A DNA stretch of 64,000 nucleotides from Mesorhizobium koreense (GTDB taxonomy: Bacteria > Pseudomonadota > Alphaproteobacteria > Rhizobiales > Rhizobiaceae), in the NCBI RefSeq assembly GCF_031656215.1, contig NZ_CP134228.1, positions 1,941,001 to 2,005,000 on the forward strand, read 5' to 3'. Each line of letters begins with the position of its first letter. Within the stretch, counting starts at the first letter, position 1. The notes under the pieces were generated by a model. That model ran no database searches, had not been told where the DNA came from, and saw only the letters and a program-made list of their open reading frames with translations. Below, one piece after another: positions 31,287 to 39,512 of the stretch. The translations under genes and the position numbers were made by a program.

Positions 31287-32336
31287 ATGCATTTTGCCTC
31301 AGACAATTGGGCCGGCGCCCATCCGAAGATCGCCGGGAATCTTGTGCAGCACGCCGCGGGCTTCGCGACGGCCTATGGCGCAAGCGACCTCGACAAGGCT
31401 GTGGAAAAGACCTTCTGCGAGATTTTCGAGCGCGAGGTTGCCGTCTTTTTCGTCGCGACGGGGACCGCAGCCAACTCGCTTTCCGTAACGTCGATGAGCC
31501 GGCCGGGCGGGCTCGTCTTCGCGCATCGCGAAGCGCACCTGATCGAAGACGAATGTGGAGCGCCAGAATACCTTTCCGGCGGCACCCGCCTTCATCCGGT
31601 CGATGGAGACGCCGGACGCGTGGAGGCTGCGAAGCTTGCTGCCGCGATCGGACAGTTCGATCCCGTCTTCGTCCATGCCGGTCAGCCGGTCGGCGTCTCG
31701 ATCACCCAATCGACAGAGATCGGAACGGTCTACAGCCTTGCCGAGATCGAGGCGATCGCCGGAATCTGCCGCGACCACGGGCTGCCGCTTCATATGGACG
31801 GCGCGCGCTTCGCCAACGCGCTCGTCTCGCTCGATACGACGCCGGCCGAAATGACATGGCGGCGCGGCGTCGATCTCGTCTCCTTCGGCGGCACCAAGAA
31901 TGGCTGCTGGTGCGCCGAGGCGCTGGTGGTGCTGGACCCGGCGAAGGCAGGCGAAATCCCTTTCATCCGCAAGCGTGCCGCCCAGCTCTTTTCCAAATCG
32001 CGCTTCATCGCGGCGCAGTTCCAGGCCTATTTCGAAGACGGCCTGTGGCTGGAGGCGGCGCGCCACTCCAACGCCATGGCCGCGCGGCTCGCCGGACATT
32101 TCACTGCATCCGGCAAGGTCCGGCTGGCGTGGAAGCCTCAGGCCAATGAAGTGTTCGGCATCATGACGAAGGAGACGGTCGGGATGCTTCAGGCGAAGGG
32201 CGCGATCTTCCATCCATGGAAGCCGCCGCACAGCTTTTCGGGAAAGATCGGGGAAGGCGAGACGCTTTGCCGCTTCGTCGCCAGCTTCGCGACGAGCGAA
32301 GAGGAGGTCGATCGTTTCGGCGCACTTATCGCCTGA
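31287..32336 (+). CDS. low-specificity L-threonine aldolase family protein
   Basis: 349-residue PLP enzyme of the beta-eliminating lyase/threonine aldolase family, which splits threonine or allo-threonine into glycine and acetaldehyde. The N-terminus MHFASDNWAGAHPKI is the family start, so I take the ATG at 31287 rather than an upstream start at 31233. PLP-site features are FVATGTAANSLSV, HLIEDECGAPEY, HMDGARFANAL and the Schiff-base lysine in SFGGTKNGCWCAEAL. It is divergent from gltB and converges on hsp20. Confidence 0.85.
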   Translation: MHFASDNWAGAHPKIAGNLVQHAAGFATAYGASDLDKAVEKTFCEIFEREVAVFFVATGTAANSLSVTSMSRPGGLVFAHREAHLIEDECGAPEYLSGGTRLHPVDGDAGRVEAAKLAAAIGQFDPVFVHAGQPVGVSITQSTEIGTVYSLAEIEAIAGICRDHGLPLHMDGARFANALVSLDTTPAEMTWRRGVDLVSFGGTKNGCWCAEALVVLDPAKAGEIPFIRKRAAQLFSKSRFIAAQFQAYFEDGLWLEAARHSNAMAARLAGHFTASGKVRLAWKPQANEVFGIMTKETVGMLQAKGAIFHPWKPPHSFSGKIGEGETLCRFVASFATSEEEVDRFGALIA

Positions 32337-32371
32337 CCGGCCTTCCTGGGATCGGGCGCAAAATAAGGAAA

Positions 32372-32391
32372 CGGCGCCCCGAAGGGCGCCG
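32372..32391. terminator. bidirectional hairpin between convergent genes
   Basis: CGGCGCCC at 32372-32379 pairs with GGGCGCCG at 32384-32391 around a CGAA tetraloop. It lies between the stops of the threonine aldolase gene (plus) and hsp20 (minus). The stem is strong and the T-run is absent, so termination in both directions is likely but not certain. Confidence 0.6.
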
Positions 32392-32420
32392 CCGAAATGC
32401 ACAAGCCGTAGAGGCGTTCG

Positions 32421-32891
32421 TCAGGCCGCGGCCTTCGCCTCGATCTGCTTGCCCTCTTTGTCCTTGGCCGCGGAGATCGCGATCTTCCGGGGCTTCAGCT
32501 CTTCGGGAATATTCCGCTTGAGGTCGATATGCAGGAGGCCGTTCTTCAACTCGGCGCCCTTCACCTCGACATGGTCGGCAAGCTGGAAGCGGCGCTCGAA
32601 GGCGCGGCTGGCAATGCCGCGATAGAGGAACTCAGCGCTGTCGCCGTTCTCTTCCTCGTTCTTCTCGCCCTTGATGGTCAGCACGTTGCGGTGCGCCTCG
32701 AGCGATATCTCCTTGTCGGAGAAGCCGGCGACCGCCATCGAAATGCGATAGGCGTCCTCCCCGGTGCGCTCGATATTGTAGGGCGGATAGGTCTGCGCGC
32801 CTTCCGGTGTCGCAAGCTGGTCGAGCATCGAGAAAAGGCGGTCGAAACCGACGGTCGAACGATAGAAGGGTGAAAAATCAACAGGACGCAT
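32421..32891 (-). CDS. small heat-shock protein, Hsp20/IbpA family
   Basis: 156-residue alpha-crystallin-domain chaperone that holds unfolded proteins during heat stress. The N-terminus MRPVDFSPFYRSTVGFDRLF is typical of IbpA-type proteins in rhizobia. The crystallin domain spans about residues 35-130 (YNIERTGEDAYRISMAVAGF, then NGLLHIDLKRNIPEELKPRK), with the IxI-like tail KIAIS. The ATG at 32891 has AAAGGAGA upstream; this Shine-Dalgarno is part of a likely ROSE RNA thermometer. A heat-shock-type promoter is also visible, so both transcription and translation are probably temperature controlled. Confidence 0.92.
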   Translation of the reverse strand: MRPVDFSPFYRSTVGFDRLFSMLDQLATPEGAQTYPPYNIERTGEDAYRISMAVAGFSDKEISLEAHRNVLTIKGEKNEEENGDSAEFLYRGIASRAFERRFQLADHVEVKGAELKNGLLHIDLKRNIPEELKPRKIAISAAKDKEGKQIEAKAAA

Positions 32892-32987
32892 GGTCTGTTC
32901 TCCTTTGAGCAACATGGTTTTGCGTTTGGACGCTGGTGAAAGCCCTTCCTGGCGCTTCCGAACGTCCAGCGGCCCCATAGGGCGACC
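32892..32987 (-). ncRNA. ROSE-like RNA thermometer in the hsp20 leader
   Basis: The leader just before the start codon contains TTGCT followed closely by AGGAG (mRNA segment TTGCTCAAAGGAGA). This is the ROSE pattern, in which U(U/C)GCU pairs with the Shine-Dalgarno through a bulged G. An upstream long-range stem is offered by CGCTGG/CCAGCG (minus strand complements of 32966-32971 and 32931-32936). ROSE elements control small heat-shock genes throughout rhizobia. The 5' end is inferred from the candidate promoter. Confidence 0.6.
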
Positions 32988-32993
32988 GCACTC

Positions 32994-33025
32994 CTGATTT
33001 GGGTGGGCGCAAATCCGATTTCAAG
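32994..33025 (-). promoter_or_regulatory. candidate RpoH (sigma-32) promoter of hsp20
   Basis: On the minus strand CTTGAAA begins at 33025 and CCCAAATCAG lies at 33003-32994, with 18 bases between CTTG and the -10 box. This approximates the alphaproteobacterial RpoH consensus (CTTG, about 17 bases, CYTATNTNNG), although the -10 element is imperfect. It would start the leader near 32987. Confidence 0.45.
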
Positions 33026-33210
33026 GCCGTTTCAGCCATGGGCGGCGGCCGCGAGAAAATGAACGGCACATGAACCGCCGCTTCGGATGACGTTCAGCCC
33101 TCCCTTCGTAAATTGCAGCCGAATTTGCAGGAATGGCCCGTTGCGGAAATGAACCGGGCCCACGCGAATGCCGGCCGGGTGCAACGTCCCTTCCACCCGG
33201 TTCGTCAGGG

Positions 33211-33240
33211 GCCGGAAGCTGCCTGGGCGGCGCTTCCGGC
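33211..33240. terminator. 9-bp hairpin between hsp20 and the hydrolase gene
   Basis: GCCGGAAGC (33211-33219) and GCTTCCGGC (33232-33240) form a perfect stem with a 12-base loop, followed by TTTCCTTC on the plus strand. The rest of the 32892-33339 gap, apart from the hsp20 leader and promoter, shows no gene. What transcript would end here is unclear. Confidence 0.4.
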
Positions 33241-33339
33241 TTTCCTTCGATGATCTCCCGACGCCTTTGCTTTTCCCCGTTAGCGCTTTATCAGGTGACT
33301 TCCGGTCACCCGGCACATGATTACCGGCCTAGGGGAAAG

Positions 33340-34296
33340 ATGACGGACCTGCTTTTCGACAGTCCCGGCAATCCACTGCCTGAGAACGCCGCCGCCGACA
33401 CGTTCACGACGCGCGACGGCAAGCGCATACGCTATGCGCTTTTCGGCACGACGGAACGGCCCCTGCGCGGCACCGTCATCCTGCTTCAAGGCCGCAACGA
33501 GTGCATCGAGAAGTATTTCGAGACGATCAGGGATTTGCAGAAGGCGGGCCTCGGCGTGGCCACTTTCGACTGGCGCGGGCAGGGCGGGTCGCAGCGCCTG
33601 CTCAGGAATCCACGGCGCGGCCATGTCCGTCGTTTTGGCCATTACGTCACGGATCTGGAGCAATTCTACCAGGATATCGTGCTGCCGGACTGCCGCCTGC
33701 CGCTTTTTGTCCTGGCGCATTCGACCGGCGCGCTGATCGCGCTGCTGGCGGCGCCGGGCATGGTCAACCAAGTCCAGCGCATGGTTCTTTGCGCACCGCT
33801 TTTCACGATCTCCGGTCTGCCTTTTTCAATGCGTGCCGTGAGGCGCCTGACGGGCCTTCTGAGATTGCTGGGCGGGGGAGGGATGCAGCTCGGCGGTCGC
33901 CGGAGCGATGAATTGCCTTTGTTCGATGGAAACGTCCTGACCAGCGATCCGGAGCGCTTTCGCCGCAACGTGGCGATCTACGAACAGCATCCGGAACTGG
34001 CGCTTGGGAGCCCCTCGATCGCCTGGGTCAATGCCGCCTGCAAGGCGGCCGCCACGGCTACCGACAGCGAATTCCTCGCCGGGGTCCACATTCCGGTCCT
34101 CTTCATCGCCGCCGGCGCCGACAGGGTGGTATCGACGCGCACGATCGAGGATTGCGCGCGGCGCATGCGATCGGCCTCTCTTCTCACGATCGACGGCGCG
34201 CGCCACGAGATCCTGCAGGAGGCGGATATCTATCGCGAGCAGATGCTAGCGGCCGCGAAGGCTTTCATGCTTGGCGAGGTAACGGCAGGGGCCTGA
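33340..34296 (+). CDS. alpha/beta hydrolase, lysophospholipase L2 (PldB)-like
   Basis: 318 residues from the ATG at 33340, behind AGGGGAAAG. The alpha/beta hydrolase fold is evident from VILLQGRNECIEKYFETI (oxyanion-hole loop), VATFDWRGQGGSQRL, the nucleophile elbow FVLAHSTGALIAL with Ser, the aspartate in VLFIAAGADRVVS, and the catalytic histidine in IDGARHEILQEAD. The motif order matches the Hydrolase_4/PldB group acting on lysophospholipids or monoacylglycerols. No signal peptide is present, so it is cytosolic or peripheral. Confidence 0.82.
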   Translation: MTDLLFDSPGNPLPENAAADTFTTRDGKRIRYALFGTTERPLRGTVILLQGRNECIEKYFETIRDLQKAGLGVATFDWRGQGGSQRLLRNPRRGHVRRFGHYVTDLEQFYQDIVLPDCRLPLFVLAHSTGALIALLAAPGMVNQVQRMVLCAPLFTISGLPFSMRAVRRLTGLLRLLGGGGMQLGGRRSDELPLFDGNVLTSDPERFRRNVAIYEQHPELALGSPSIAWVNAACKAAATATDSEFLAGVHIPVLFIAAGADRVVSTRTIEDCARRMRSASLLTIDGARHEILQEADIYREQMLAAAKAFMLGEVTAGA

Positions 34297-34309
34297 ACCG
34301 GGTGCTCGA

Positions 34310-35083
34310 TCAGGCTTGCAGCATTTTGCGGGCGGCGGTGTGCAGTTCCGGCGTTGCCGCCGCGACGATGTCGCCGCCTGCTTCGGCCGGACCGCCGTCC
34401 CATGCGGTGATCACGCCGCCGGCCATTTCGATGATCGGTACGAGCGCGGCGATGTCGTAAGGCTGAAGCCCCGCTTCCACGACTAGGTCGATATTGCCGG
34501 CGGCCAGCATGGCATAGGCGTAGCAATCCGTGCCGTAGCGTGCCAGACGAACGCGGCTTTCGAGATCGTCGTAGATTTTCCTCTTGCCGCCCGGAAACAG
34601 CGCCGGCGTGGTGGTGCAAAGCGTGGCGTCGGCGAGATCGGTCGTTCCGCGTGTGGAGAGGGCGCGCGTCCCGCCCGGCCCCTCATAGGTGGACCGGCCG
34701 TCGGCCGCGAAGAAGAATTCGCCGGTGAAGGGTTGCGACATCATGCCGGCGACAGCATTGCCGCCATCCGTCAGCCCTACGAGCGTTCCCCATAGCGGCA
34801 TGCCCGAGATGAAGGAGCGCGTGCCGTCGATGGGGTCGATAATCCAGCGCAGCGGGCTAGCCTCGTTTTCGAGGCCATGTTCCTCGCCGAGGATGCCGTG
34901 ATCGGGGAATTCCTCGCGAATCAAGCGCCGTATGGCCTGCTCGGCCTCGCGGTCGGCCTCGGTGACCGGGTCGAAACCCTCGACATATTTGTTGGCGACC
35001 GCGCCGTTCCGGCGGAAGCGCGGCAGGGTCTCCGCGGCCGCGACCTCGGCGATCCGGCGCATGAAGGCGGCTGTGACGATCAT
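34310..35083 (-). CDS. hisN: inositol monophosphatase-family phosphatase, probable histidinol-phosphatase HisN
   Basis: 257-residue Mg-dependent phosphatase. Metal and substrate motifs are VTEADREAEQAIR, GILGEEHG, the family signature IIDPIDGTRSFISGMP, and a C-terminal GLQPYDIAALVPIIEMAGG; the usual W of the WD motif is replaced by Y. Rhizobia use this branch of the IMPase family as histidinol-phosphatase in histidine synthesis. A general inositol monophosphatase (SuhB-like) role remains possible. It is divergent from a small RNA gene whose Rfam family was first named after this neighbour. Confidence 0.8.
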   Translation of the reverse strand: MIVTAAFMRRIAEVAAAETLPRFRRNGAVANKYVEGFDPVTEADREAEQAIRRLIREEFPDHGILGEEHGLENEASPLRWIIDPIDGTRSFISGMPLWGTLVGLTDGGNAVAGMMSQPFTGEFFFAADGRSTYEGPGGTRALSTRGTTDLADATLCTTTPALFPGGKRKIYDDLESRVRLARYGTDCYAYAMLAAGNIDLVVEAGLQPYDIAALVPIIEMAGGVITAWDGGPAEAGGDIVAAATPELHTAARKMLQA

Positions 35084-35157
35084 GGGCGAATCCTTTGAAG
35101 CAGGAGTTGGATGGTCCGCTTCCGATATTTCAATGGTTGATAAAGTTCAAACGGCGC

Positions 35158-35185
35158 TTGACATTTGTGCAATGCAACATAAAGT
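35158..35185 (+). promoter_or_regulatory. promoter of the mmgR-like small RNA
   Basis: TTGACA at 35158-35163 and TAAAGT at 35180-35185 are separated by 16 bases. Transcription would start at about 35191-35192. This matches the start of the conserved RNA segment below. Confidence 0.6.
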
Positions 35186-35190
35186 CGAGA

Positions 35191-35276
35191 TCAGGCAGGT
35201 TAGTCCTGCTTATGCCCTCCTTGGGCGTTTCCTCCCTAGACCTCGACCGCGTCGCGCAAGCGTCGCGGTCTTTTTT
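35191..35276 (+). ncRNA. mmgR: mmgR/suhB-family small regulatory RNA
   Basis: About 86 bases between a promoter and a strong terminator, with no coding potential. The first hairpin is GCAGG-TTAGT-CCTGC (35195-35209). A single-stranded pyrimidine-rich stretch follows, with CCTCC at 35216-35220 and CCTCCC at 35231-35236; such anti-Shine-Dalgarno motifs are typical of this family. The terminator ends the RNA. Position next to an inositol monophosphatase-family gene agrees with the family name suhB; in Sinorhizobium the RNA is called mmgR and limits polyhydroxybutyrate granule formation. The identification rests on remembered family features, not on a covariance search. Confidence 0.75.
35245..35276 (+). 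terminator. intrinsic terminator of the small RNA
   Basis: GACCGCG-T-CGC, a GCAA tetraloop, and GCG-T-CGCGGTC (35245-35270) form a 10-bp stem with a single T-T mismatch. TTTTTT (35271-35276) follows directly. Confidence 0.85.
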
Positions 35277-35313
35277 GTGACGCGGGACGTCGTCGAAACT
35301 TCGGGCCTCGTCT

Positions 35314-36204
35314 CTATTCCGCGGCGAGCGGCAGCGGCATGAGCAGATCCGGTGGCATTTGCATCAGCCGCGCCACGAGCGCGGTGAGGTCGCTGGCCAG
35401 CGCCAGGAAGCCAGCCGATTTCTCGAAGGTGCGCTCGTTCATATAGAGCCCGCGATTGACCTCGATCTGAACGGCGTGAAGCCCCTCCGAGGGCCTGCCG
35501 TAATGTTCGGTGATGAAACCACCGGCATAGGGCTTGTTGTGGACCACCCTGTAACCCATGGCCGCCAGTGTTTCGATCGTGCAGTCCGTCAGGGCGGCCG
35601 CGGCCGATGTGCCGAAGCGGTCGCCGATAATGAAGTCGGGCCTGATGCCACTCTCGCCGACCCGGATGCCGGCCGGCATGGAGTGACAATCGATCAGCAC
35701 CGCGTAGCCGAAACGCATATGAGTCATGGATAGCAGGCGCTTCAATTGTTCGTGGTAGGGTTTGTAGATGCCGTCGATGCGGCTCACGGCCTCCTGAAGC
35801 GGCAGACGGCGGAAATAGATATCCTGGCCCTCGCCGACGATGCGCGGAACGGTGCCCAGACCGCCGGCTACGCGCGGCGAGCGGATATTGCAGAAAGGCG
35901 GGACGGGCTCGGCGAACATGCGAGGGTCGAGTTCCCAGGGCTCGCGATTGACGTCGAGATAGGCACGCGGGAAATGCGCCGCCAGCATCGGCGCGCCGAG
36001 CGCCATGGCGCCGGCGAAGAGTTCGTCGACGAAACTGTCCTCCGAACGCCTGATCGCGTTGCGGTCGAGCCGCGACATCGCCAGGAAACGCTCGGGATAG
36101 TGCCGGCCGCTATGCGGCGAACTAAGGACGAAAGGAAATTTCTGGCCCGGCGCGCCGCGCACCTCGAAGGCCTGGTCGACTGAGAAATCGGGTGCGGCTG
36201 TCAT
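35314..36204 (-). CDS. N-formylglutamate amidohydrolase family protein
   Basis: 296 residues of the HutG-type (FGase) family, which removes formate from N-formylglutamate in histidine degradation and related reactions. Motifs are FPFVLSSPHSGRHYPERF near the N-terminus, HFPRAYLDVNREPWELD, IVGEGQDIYFRRLPLQEA, IDCHSMP and the C-terminal AVQIEVNRGLYMNE. It stands apart from any hut operon here. In rhizobia such orphan copies are conserved next to cpdR, so the physiological substrate may differ. Confidence 0.86.
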   Translation of the reverse strand: MTAAPDFSVDQAFEVRGAPGQKFPFVLSSPHSGRHYPERFLAMSRLDRNAIRRSEDSFVDELFAGAMALGAPMLAAHFPRAYLDVNREPWELDPRMFAEPVPPFCNIRSPRVAGGLGTVPRIVGEGQDIYFRRLPLQEAVSRIDGIYKPYHEQLKRLLSMTHMRFGYAVLIDCHSMPAGIRVGESGIRPDFIIGDRFGTSAAAALTDCTIETLAAMGYRVVHNKPYAGGFITEHYGRPSEGLHAVQIEVNRGLYMNERTFEKSAGFLALASDLTALVARLMQMPPDLLMPLPLAAE

Positions 36205-36413
36205 CGAGAAAGGCTGCTTTCCTTACGCGGGTCGTTCATTCCTGGAGCGTGCCATCTGGCGCATGGAGTGTCCAGTGGTGCCTTGGGCGATACGGACCGG
36301 ACCGGGAATCGATGCCCGCGCATTCACTTGATGTTTACCCAACGTTCTTCATATAAGGGCGGTGGACGACGCGCCGTCTTCCGGGCGGCCGTTTCGAGAT
36401 TCGGACGGGATAA

Positions 36414-36776
36414 ATGGTACGCATTCTTCTGGCTGAAGACGACGACGATATGCGCCGTTTTCTGGTCAAGGCGCTGGAGCGCGCCGGCTACGACGTCAGT
36501 GATTTCGATAATGGGGCCAGCGCTTACGAAAGGCTGCGCGAAGAGCCGTTTTCGCTTCTTCTCACCGATATCGTCATGCCGGAGATGGACGGAATCGAAC
36601 TGGCGCGGCGGGCGACAGAGATCGATCCGGATTTGAAGGTGATGTTCATCACCGGCTTCGCGGCGGTGGCGCTCAATCCCGATTCAAAGGCGCCGAAAGA
36701 CGCCAAGGTCCTGTCGAAGCCGTTTCACCTGCGCGATCTCGTCAACGAGGTCGGCAAGATGCTTCAGGCCGCCTGA
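36414..36776 (+). CDS. cpdR: single-domain response regulator CpdR
   Basis: 120 residues, receiver domain only. The acidic pocket is LLAEDDDDM, the phosphoacceptor aspartate is in LLTDIVMPEMDGIEL (residue about 52), the conserved Thr/Ser is in MFITGFAA, and the lysine is in VLSKPFHLRDLVNEV. CpdR in its unphosphorylated form directs ClpXP to the pole and to substrates such as PdhS1/PopA/CtrA, and is controlled by the CckA-ChpT phosphorelay. The sequence and the tRNA-Val neighbour fit the rhizobial CpdR1. A promoter must lie within the 209-base gap upstream. Confidence 0.92.
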   Translation: MVRILLAEDDDDMRRFLVKALERAGYDVSDFDNGASAYERLREEPFSLLLTDIVMPEMDGIELARRATEIDPDLKVMFITGFAAVALNPDSKAPKDAKVLSKPFHLRDLVNEVGKMLQAA

Positions 36777-36864
36777 TCCGCTTCGTCTCGGGACATCGAT
36801 ACGATGCATTCGCGGACCGCGGCGGCAACCGCCCTGCGAACTTTTTCGGACGTTCCATCCGCTA

Positions 36865-36893
36865 TTGACGCGAACCGTCCGGATGTGGTCTAT
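36865..36893 (+). promoter_or_regulatory. candidate tRNA-Val promoter
   Basis: TTGACG at 36865-36870 and a -10-like GTCTAT at 36888-36893 are spaced by 17 bases, ending 13 bases before the tRNA. Confidence 0.45.
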
Positions 36894-36906
36894 GCGCGGC
36901 GCGAAT

Positions 36907-36981
<75 letters not shown>

Positions 36982-37145
36982 TTCGGTCCTTCGATTTTCG
37001 CCGACGCCTTCCTGTCTCCAAATAGCGTAATGTTTTCGGTCGCTTGGAGCTACTGAGACTGAAGATCGTGGAACAGTCTCTCCACGAAGCCTCTATTCCA
37101 ACGGTTTTCTTCGGCCCCGTCTCAGTTAGGCGCTTTGTGTGTCCA
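36982..37145. other. gap after tRNA-Val without recognised features
   Basis: I see no gene, tRNA terminator with a T-run, or integrase here. It is the first part of a roughly 1 kb stretch (36982-37994) of small or broken ORFs that separates the core region from the catabolic cluster. Confidence 0.4.
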
Positions 37146-37334
37146 CTATCTTGTGGAGGCGATGGTGGCACAATCGCCGGGATCCTCTGCGCCTGCTGAA
37201 GCGTCGGCGCGCCAAGGCGCTCTACTCCTAGCCGACGAGTAAATGAAGTGGCGTCCGCCCTTCAGCGGGACGGGTACGGTCGCCGCTTCGACGACCACAT
37301 CTGCAGCGTTCTTATCGTGATTCAATTCTTCCAT
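37146..37334 (-). CDS. small hypothetical protein
   Basis: A 62-residue frame starting at an ATG that has GGAGAA 6 bases upstream. The first 33 residues (MEELNHDKNAADVVVEA, then PVPLKGGRHFIYSS) look like a real protein, while the rest is Ala/Arg rich and may be read-through after a truncation or frameshift. I do not recognise the family. It could be the surviving 5' end of a longer gene disrupted next to the tRNA. Confidence 0.35.
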   Translation of the reverse strand: MEELNHDKNAADVVVEAATVPVPLKGGRHFIYSSARSRAPWRADASAGAEDPGDCATIASTR

Positions 37335-37534
37335 GGTTGTTCTCCATCAGCTTCGGCCAGCCATGACCGGCTGCCTGCACTGACACGAGCCCGCAATGCG
37401 GGCTGGAGAACTGCTCTCACATTGTCGGGCGGCGTGGAGTCGCCTTCAAGCTAACCAGCTGGACCTTGGCCTTCCCTCAGCCGACCAATGCTTGCTGCCG
37501 CACAGGTGTCCAGCGGAAAATCAGCTCGGCCAGC

Positions 37535-37821
37535 TCAATCATGGCCACGCGTTCCAGATACTCTTGATGCCTTAAACCCGGAGCGCCATTGCGCGGACAG
37601 TGGCTCGAACGCGCTCTCTCCGGCACGAGCCAGGGCGGCGAGTGCGACGGGCTCGACCGTATTCCCTGCTTCGCCCAGGATGGAGAGCAGCTTCAGCATC
37701 CCCTCGATCTGTCGGAGCCCCGGCTCCATATCGAAAAATGCGGTTCGCATTCGGTCGGGGCAGCCGCGTCGCTCTCATCTGCGGGCTCGACCCCATCCTC
37801 TGCCGGCCGCTTTCTCGTCAT
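37535..37821 (-). pseudogene. small hypothetical gene with a probable single-base frameshift
   Basis: An ATG at 37821 with GAGGAG 6 bases upstream opens MTRKRPAEDGVEPADESDA and continues to PHF, then runs into nonsense. One frame over, after an A-run at 37734-37738, the protein-like sequence DMEPGLRQIEGMLKLLSIL runs on through EPVALAALARAGESAFEPL to a stop at 37535. Adding one base in the run joins them into about 95 residues with a helical C-terminus. The family is unknown. It is either a recent frameshift mutation or a homopolymer sequencing error. Confidence 0.45.
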
Positions 37822-37994
37822 AGCGCTCTCCTCGCTACGACCAATGCTTCCTATTGACAGGAAGTCCAGTGGAATGTCCAAACCCGAGCTTGGCTCAGTG
37901 TTAGGATTGGAATGACCGCAAGGGGGCCGCTATCCGCCTGTGCGATGCCGGAGTTGTTCCCATAGATTGCTTCAAACCGTTCCCAGCGAGCCCT

Positions 37995-39512
37995 TCATCT
38001 ATTGAGCTGCACGTAGACACTTTTTGTCGAAAGGAAGCCATCGAGCTGCTCCGGTCCCATGTCCTTGCCAAAGCCGGAGGCACCCAGGCCACCAAAGGGC
38101 ATCGTTGGATCAACAAGGCCATGCGCATTGATGTAGATATTGCCAGCCTTGAGCCTTCGAGACAGCGCGATCGTTTCGTCGACGCTGTCGGAATAGATGG
38201 CGGCGGCGAGACCGTAGATGCTTGAGTTGGCCCGCTCGACAGCATCGTCGAGAGTGTTGACCCGCGATACGCCCAGCACAGGCCCGAATATTTCCTCCCG
38301 GAAAATGCCCATTTTCTCCGAGCACTGATCGAAGATCGTCGGCTGCAGGATCCCGTCTTCACGGCCGCCCCCGCCACTGCCCTCTCCTGTCACGAGCACG
38401 GCCCCTTCGGCGTGAGCGGCGTCGATGTGCTGCAAGACGCTGCTGCGGTGCGCGCTGGAGACGAGAGGCGTGATTTTCGAATTGGGATCCAGACCCGCTC
38501 CGATCGGCATGTCTTCGGCGCCGGTCCTCAGCCGCGCCAGCAACTCCTCATGAATGCTGGCGTCCGCATAGACACGAGATCCCGCGTCGCAGACCTGGCC
38601 TGAATTCATGAAGATGCCTACCAGGATCGCGCTTGCGGCTATGTCGAGGTCGGCTTTGCCGGTAACGATCACCGGCGATTTGCCGCCTAGTTCCAGCGTC
38701 AGGCGCTTCATCGTCTCAAGGGCTGTTTTCCCGACGGACGTTCCCACCCGCGTGGAACCGGTGAAGGACAACTTATCGATGCCTCGATGAGAAGCGAGCG
38801 CCTGGCCGATGACGTGCCCGTAGCCGTTGACCACATTGATGACCCCGTCCGGAAAGCCGACCTTCGAGGCCAAATGCGCAAGTCTCATCGCAGACAGGGG
38901 CGTCAACTCGGACGGTTTGCAGACGACGGTGCATCCGCATGCAAGTGCGGCGGCCAGCTTCCAGCTCAGAATCTGGAGAGGAAAGTTCCACGGGACGATC
39001 GCGGCCACGACGCCCACAGGCTCCTTGATCGTATAGGTGAAAGACTCGCCAGGTAGCGCGACCGCATTCGTCGTCCGGCCATCGAGTTTGCTGGTCCAAC
39101 CGGCAAAGTATTCGAGATTTGCGATCGATCCGGGAACATCGATCAACCTGGCGTCAGAAATGGCCTTGCCGACGCCGATCGCCTCCAGATGGGCAAGGAC
39201 GTCAGCGTCTGTCTCCATCGCAGCAGCCAGACGCAGAATGAGCTTCTGCCGGTCCAGCGCGGACATCTTGCCCCACGGCCCGGCGAGCGCCCCGCGGGCG
39301 GAGGCAACGGCCATGTCCACATCGGCGGCCGTTCCGTTGACGACCCCCGTCAGCCTGCTCCGCGTAAAGGGTTCGACCAGATCGATCCGGTCTGCTGTCG
39401 CTACCGTTTCCCTGCCGTCGATGAAATGGCCGATAGGGCGGTCGACGAACGAAACGACCTCCATCGGGACTCCAAACCGGGCGAAATAATCAGCTACGGC
39501 TTGCTGCATCAT
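37995..39512 (-). CDS. aldehyde dehydrogenase, candidate 4-guanidinobutyraldehyde dehydrogenase
   Basis: 505-residue NAD(P)-dependent aldehyde dehydrogenase. The cofactor region is IVPWNFPLQILSWKLAAAL, the general-base glutamate is in TLELGGKSPVIV, and the catalytic cysteine is in FMNSGQVCDAGSRVY. The C-terminal PFGGLGASGFGKDMG is also typical. I use the ATG at 39512 behind GGAGAAGG. It is the last gene of a six-gene minus-strand run that includes a ureohydrolase and an aminotransferase, opposite a 2-ketoarginine decarboxylase-like gene. That context suggests oxidation of 4-guanidinobutyraldehyde, though a general betaine- or amino-aldehyde activity is equally possible from sequence. Confidence 0.8.
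   Translation of the reverse strand: MMQQAVADYFARFGVPMEVVSFVDRPIGHFIDGRETVATADRIDLVEPFTRSRLTGVVNGTAADVDMAVASARGALAGPWGKMSALDRQKLILRLAAAMETDADVLAHLEAIGVGKAISDARLIDVPGSIANLEYFAGWTSKLDGRTTNAVALPGESFTYTIKEPVGVVAAIVPWNFPLQILSWKLAAALACGCTVVCKPSELTPLSAMRLAHLASKVGFPDGVINVVNGYGHVIGQALASHRGIDKLSFTGSTRVGTSVGKTALETMKRLTLELGGKSPVIVTGKADLDIAASAILVGIFMNSGQVCDAGSRVYADASIHEELLARLRTGAEDMPIGAGLDPNSKITPLVSSAHRSSVLQHIDAAHAEGAVLVTGEGSGGGGREDGILQPTIFDQCSEKMGIFREEIFGPVLGVSRVNTLDDAVERANSSIYGLAAAIYSDSVDETIALSRRLKAGNIYINAHGLVDPTMPFGGLGASGFGKDMGPEQLDGFLSTKSVYVQLNR

Noticed and set aside
31299..32402. 367-residue minus-strand frame opposite the threonine aldolase gene
   Set aside because: The plus strand carries the PLP lysine motif and family N-terminus; the antisense frame is compositional.
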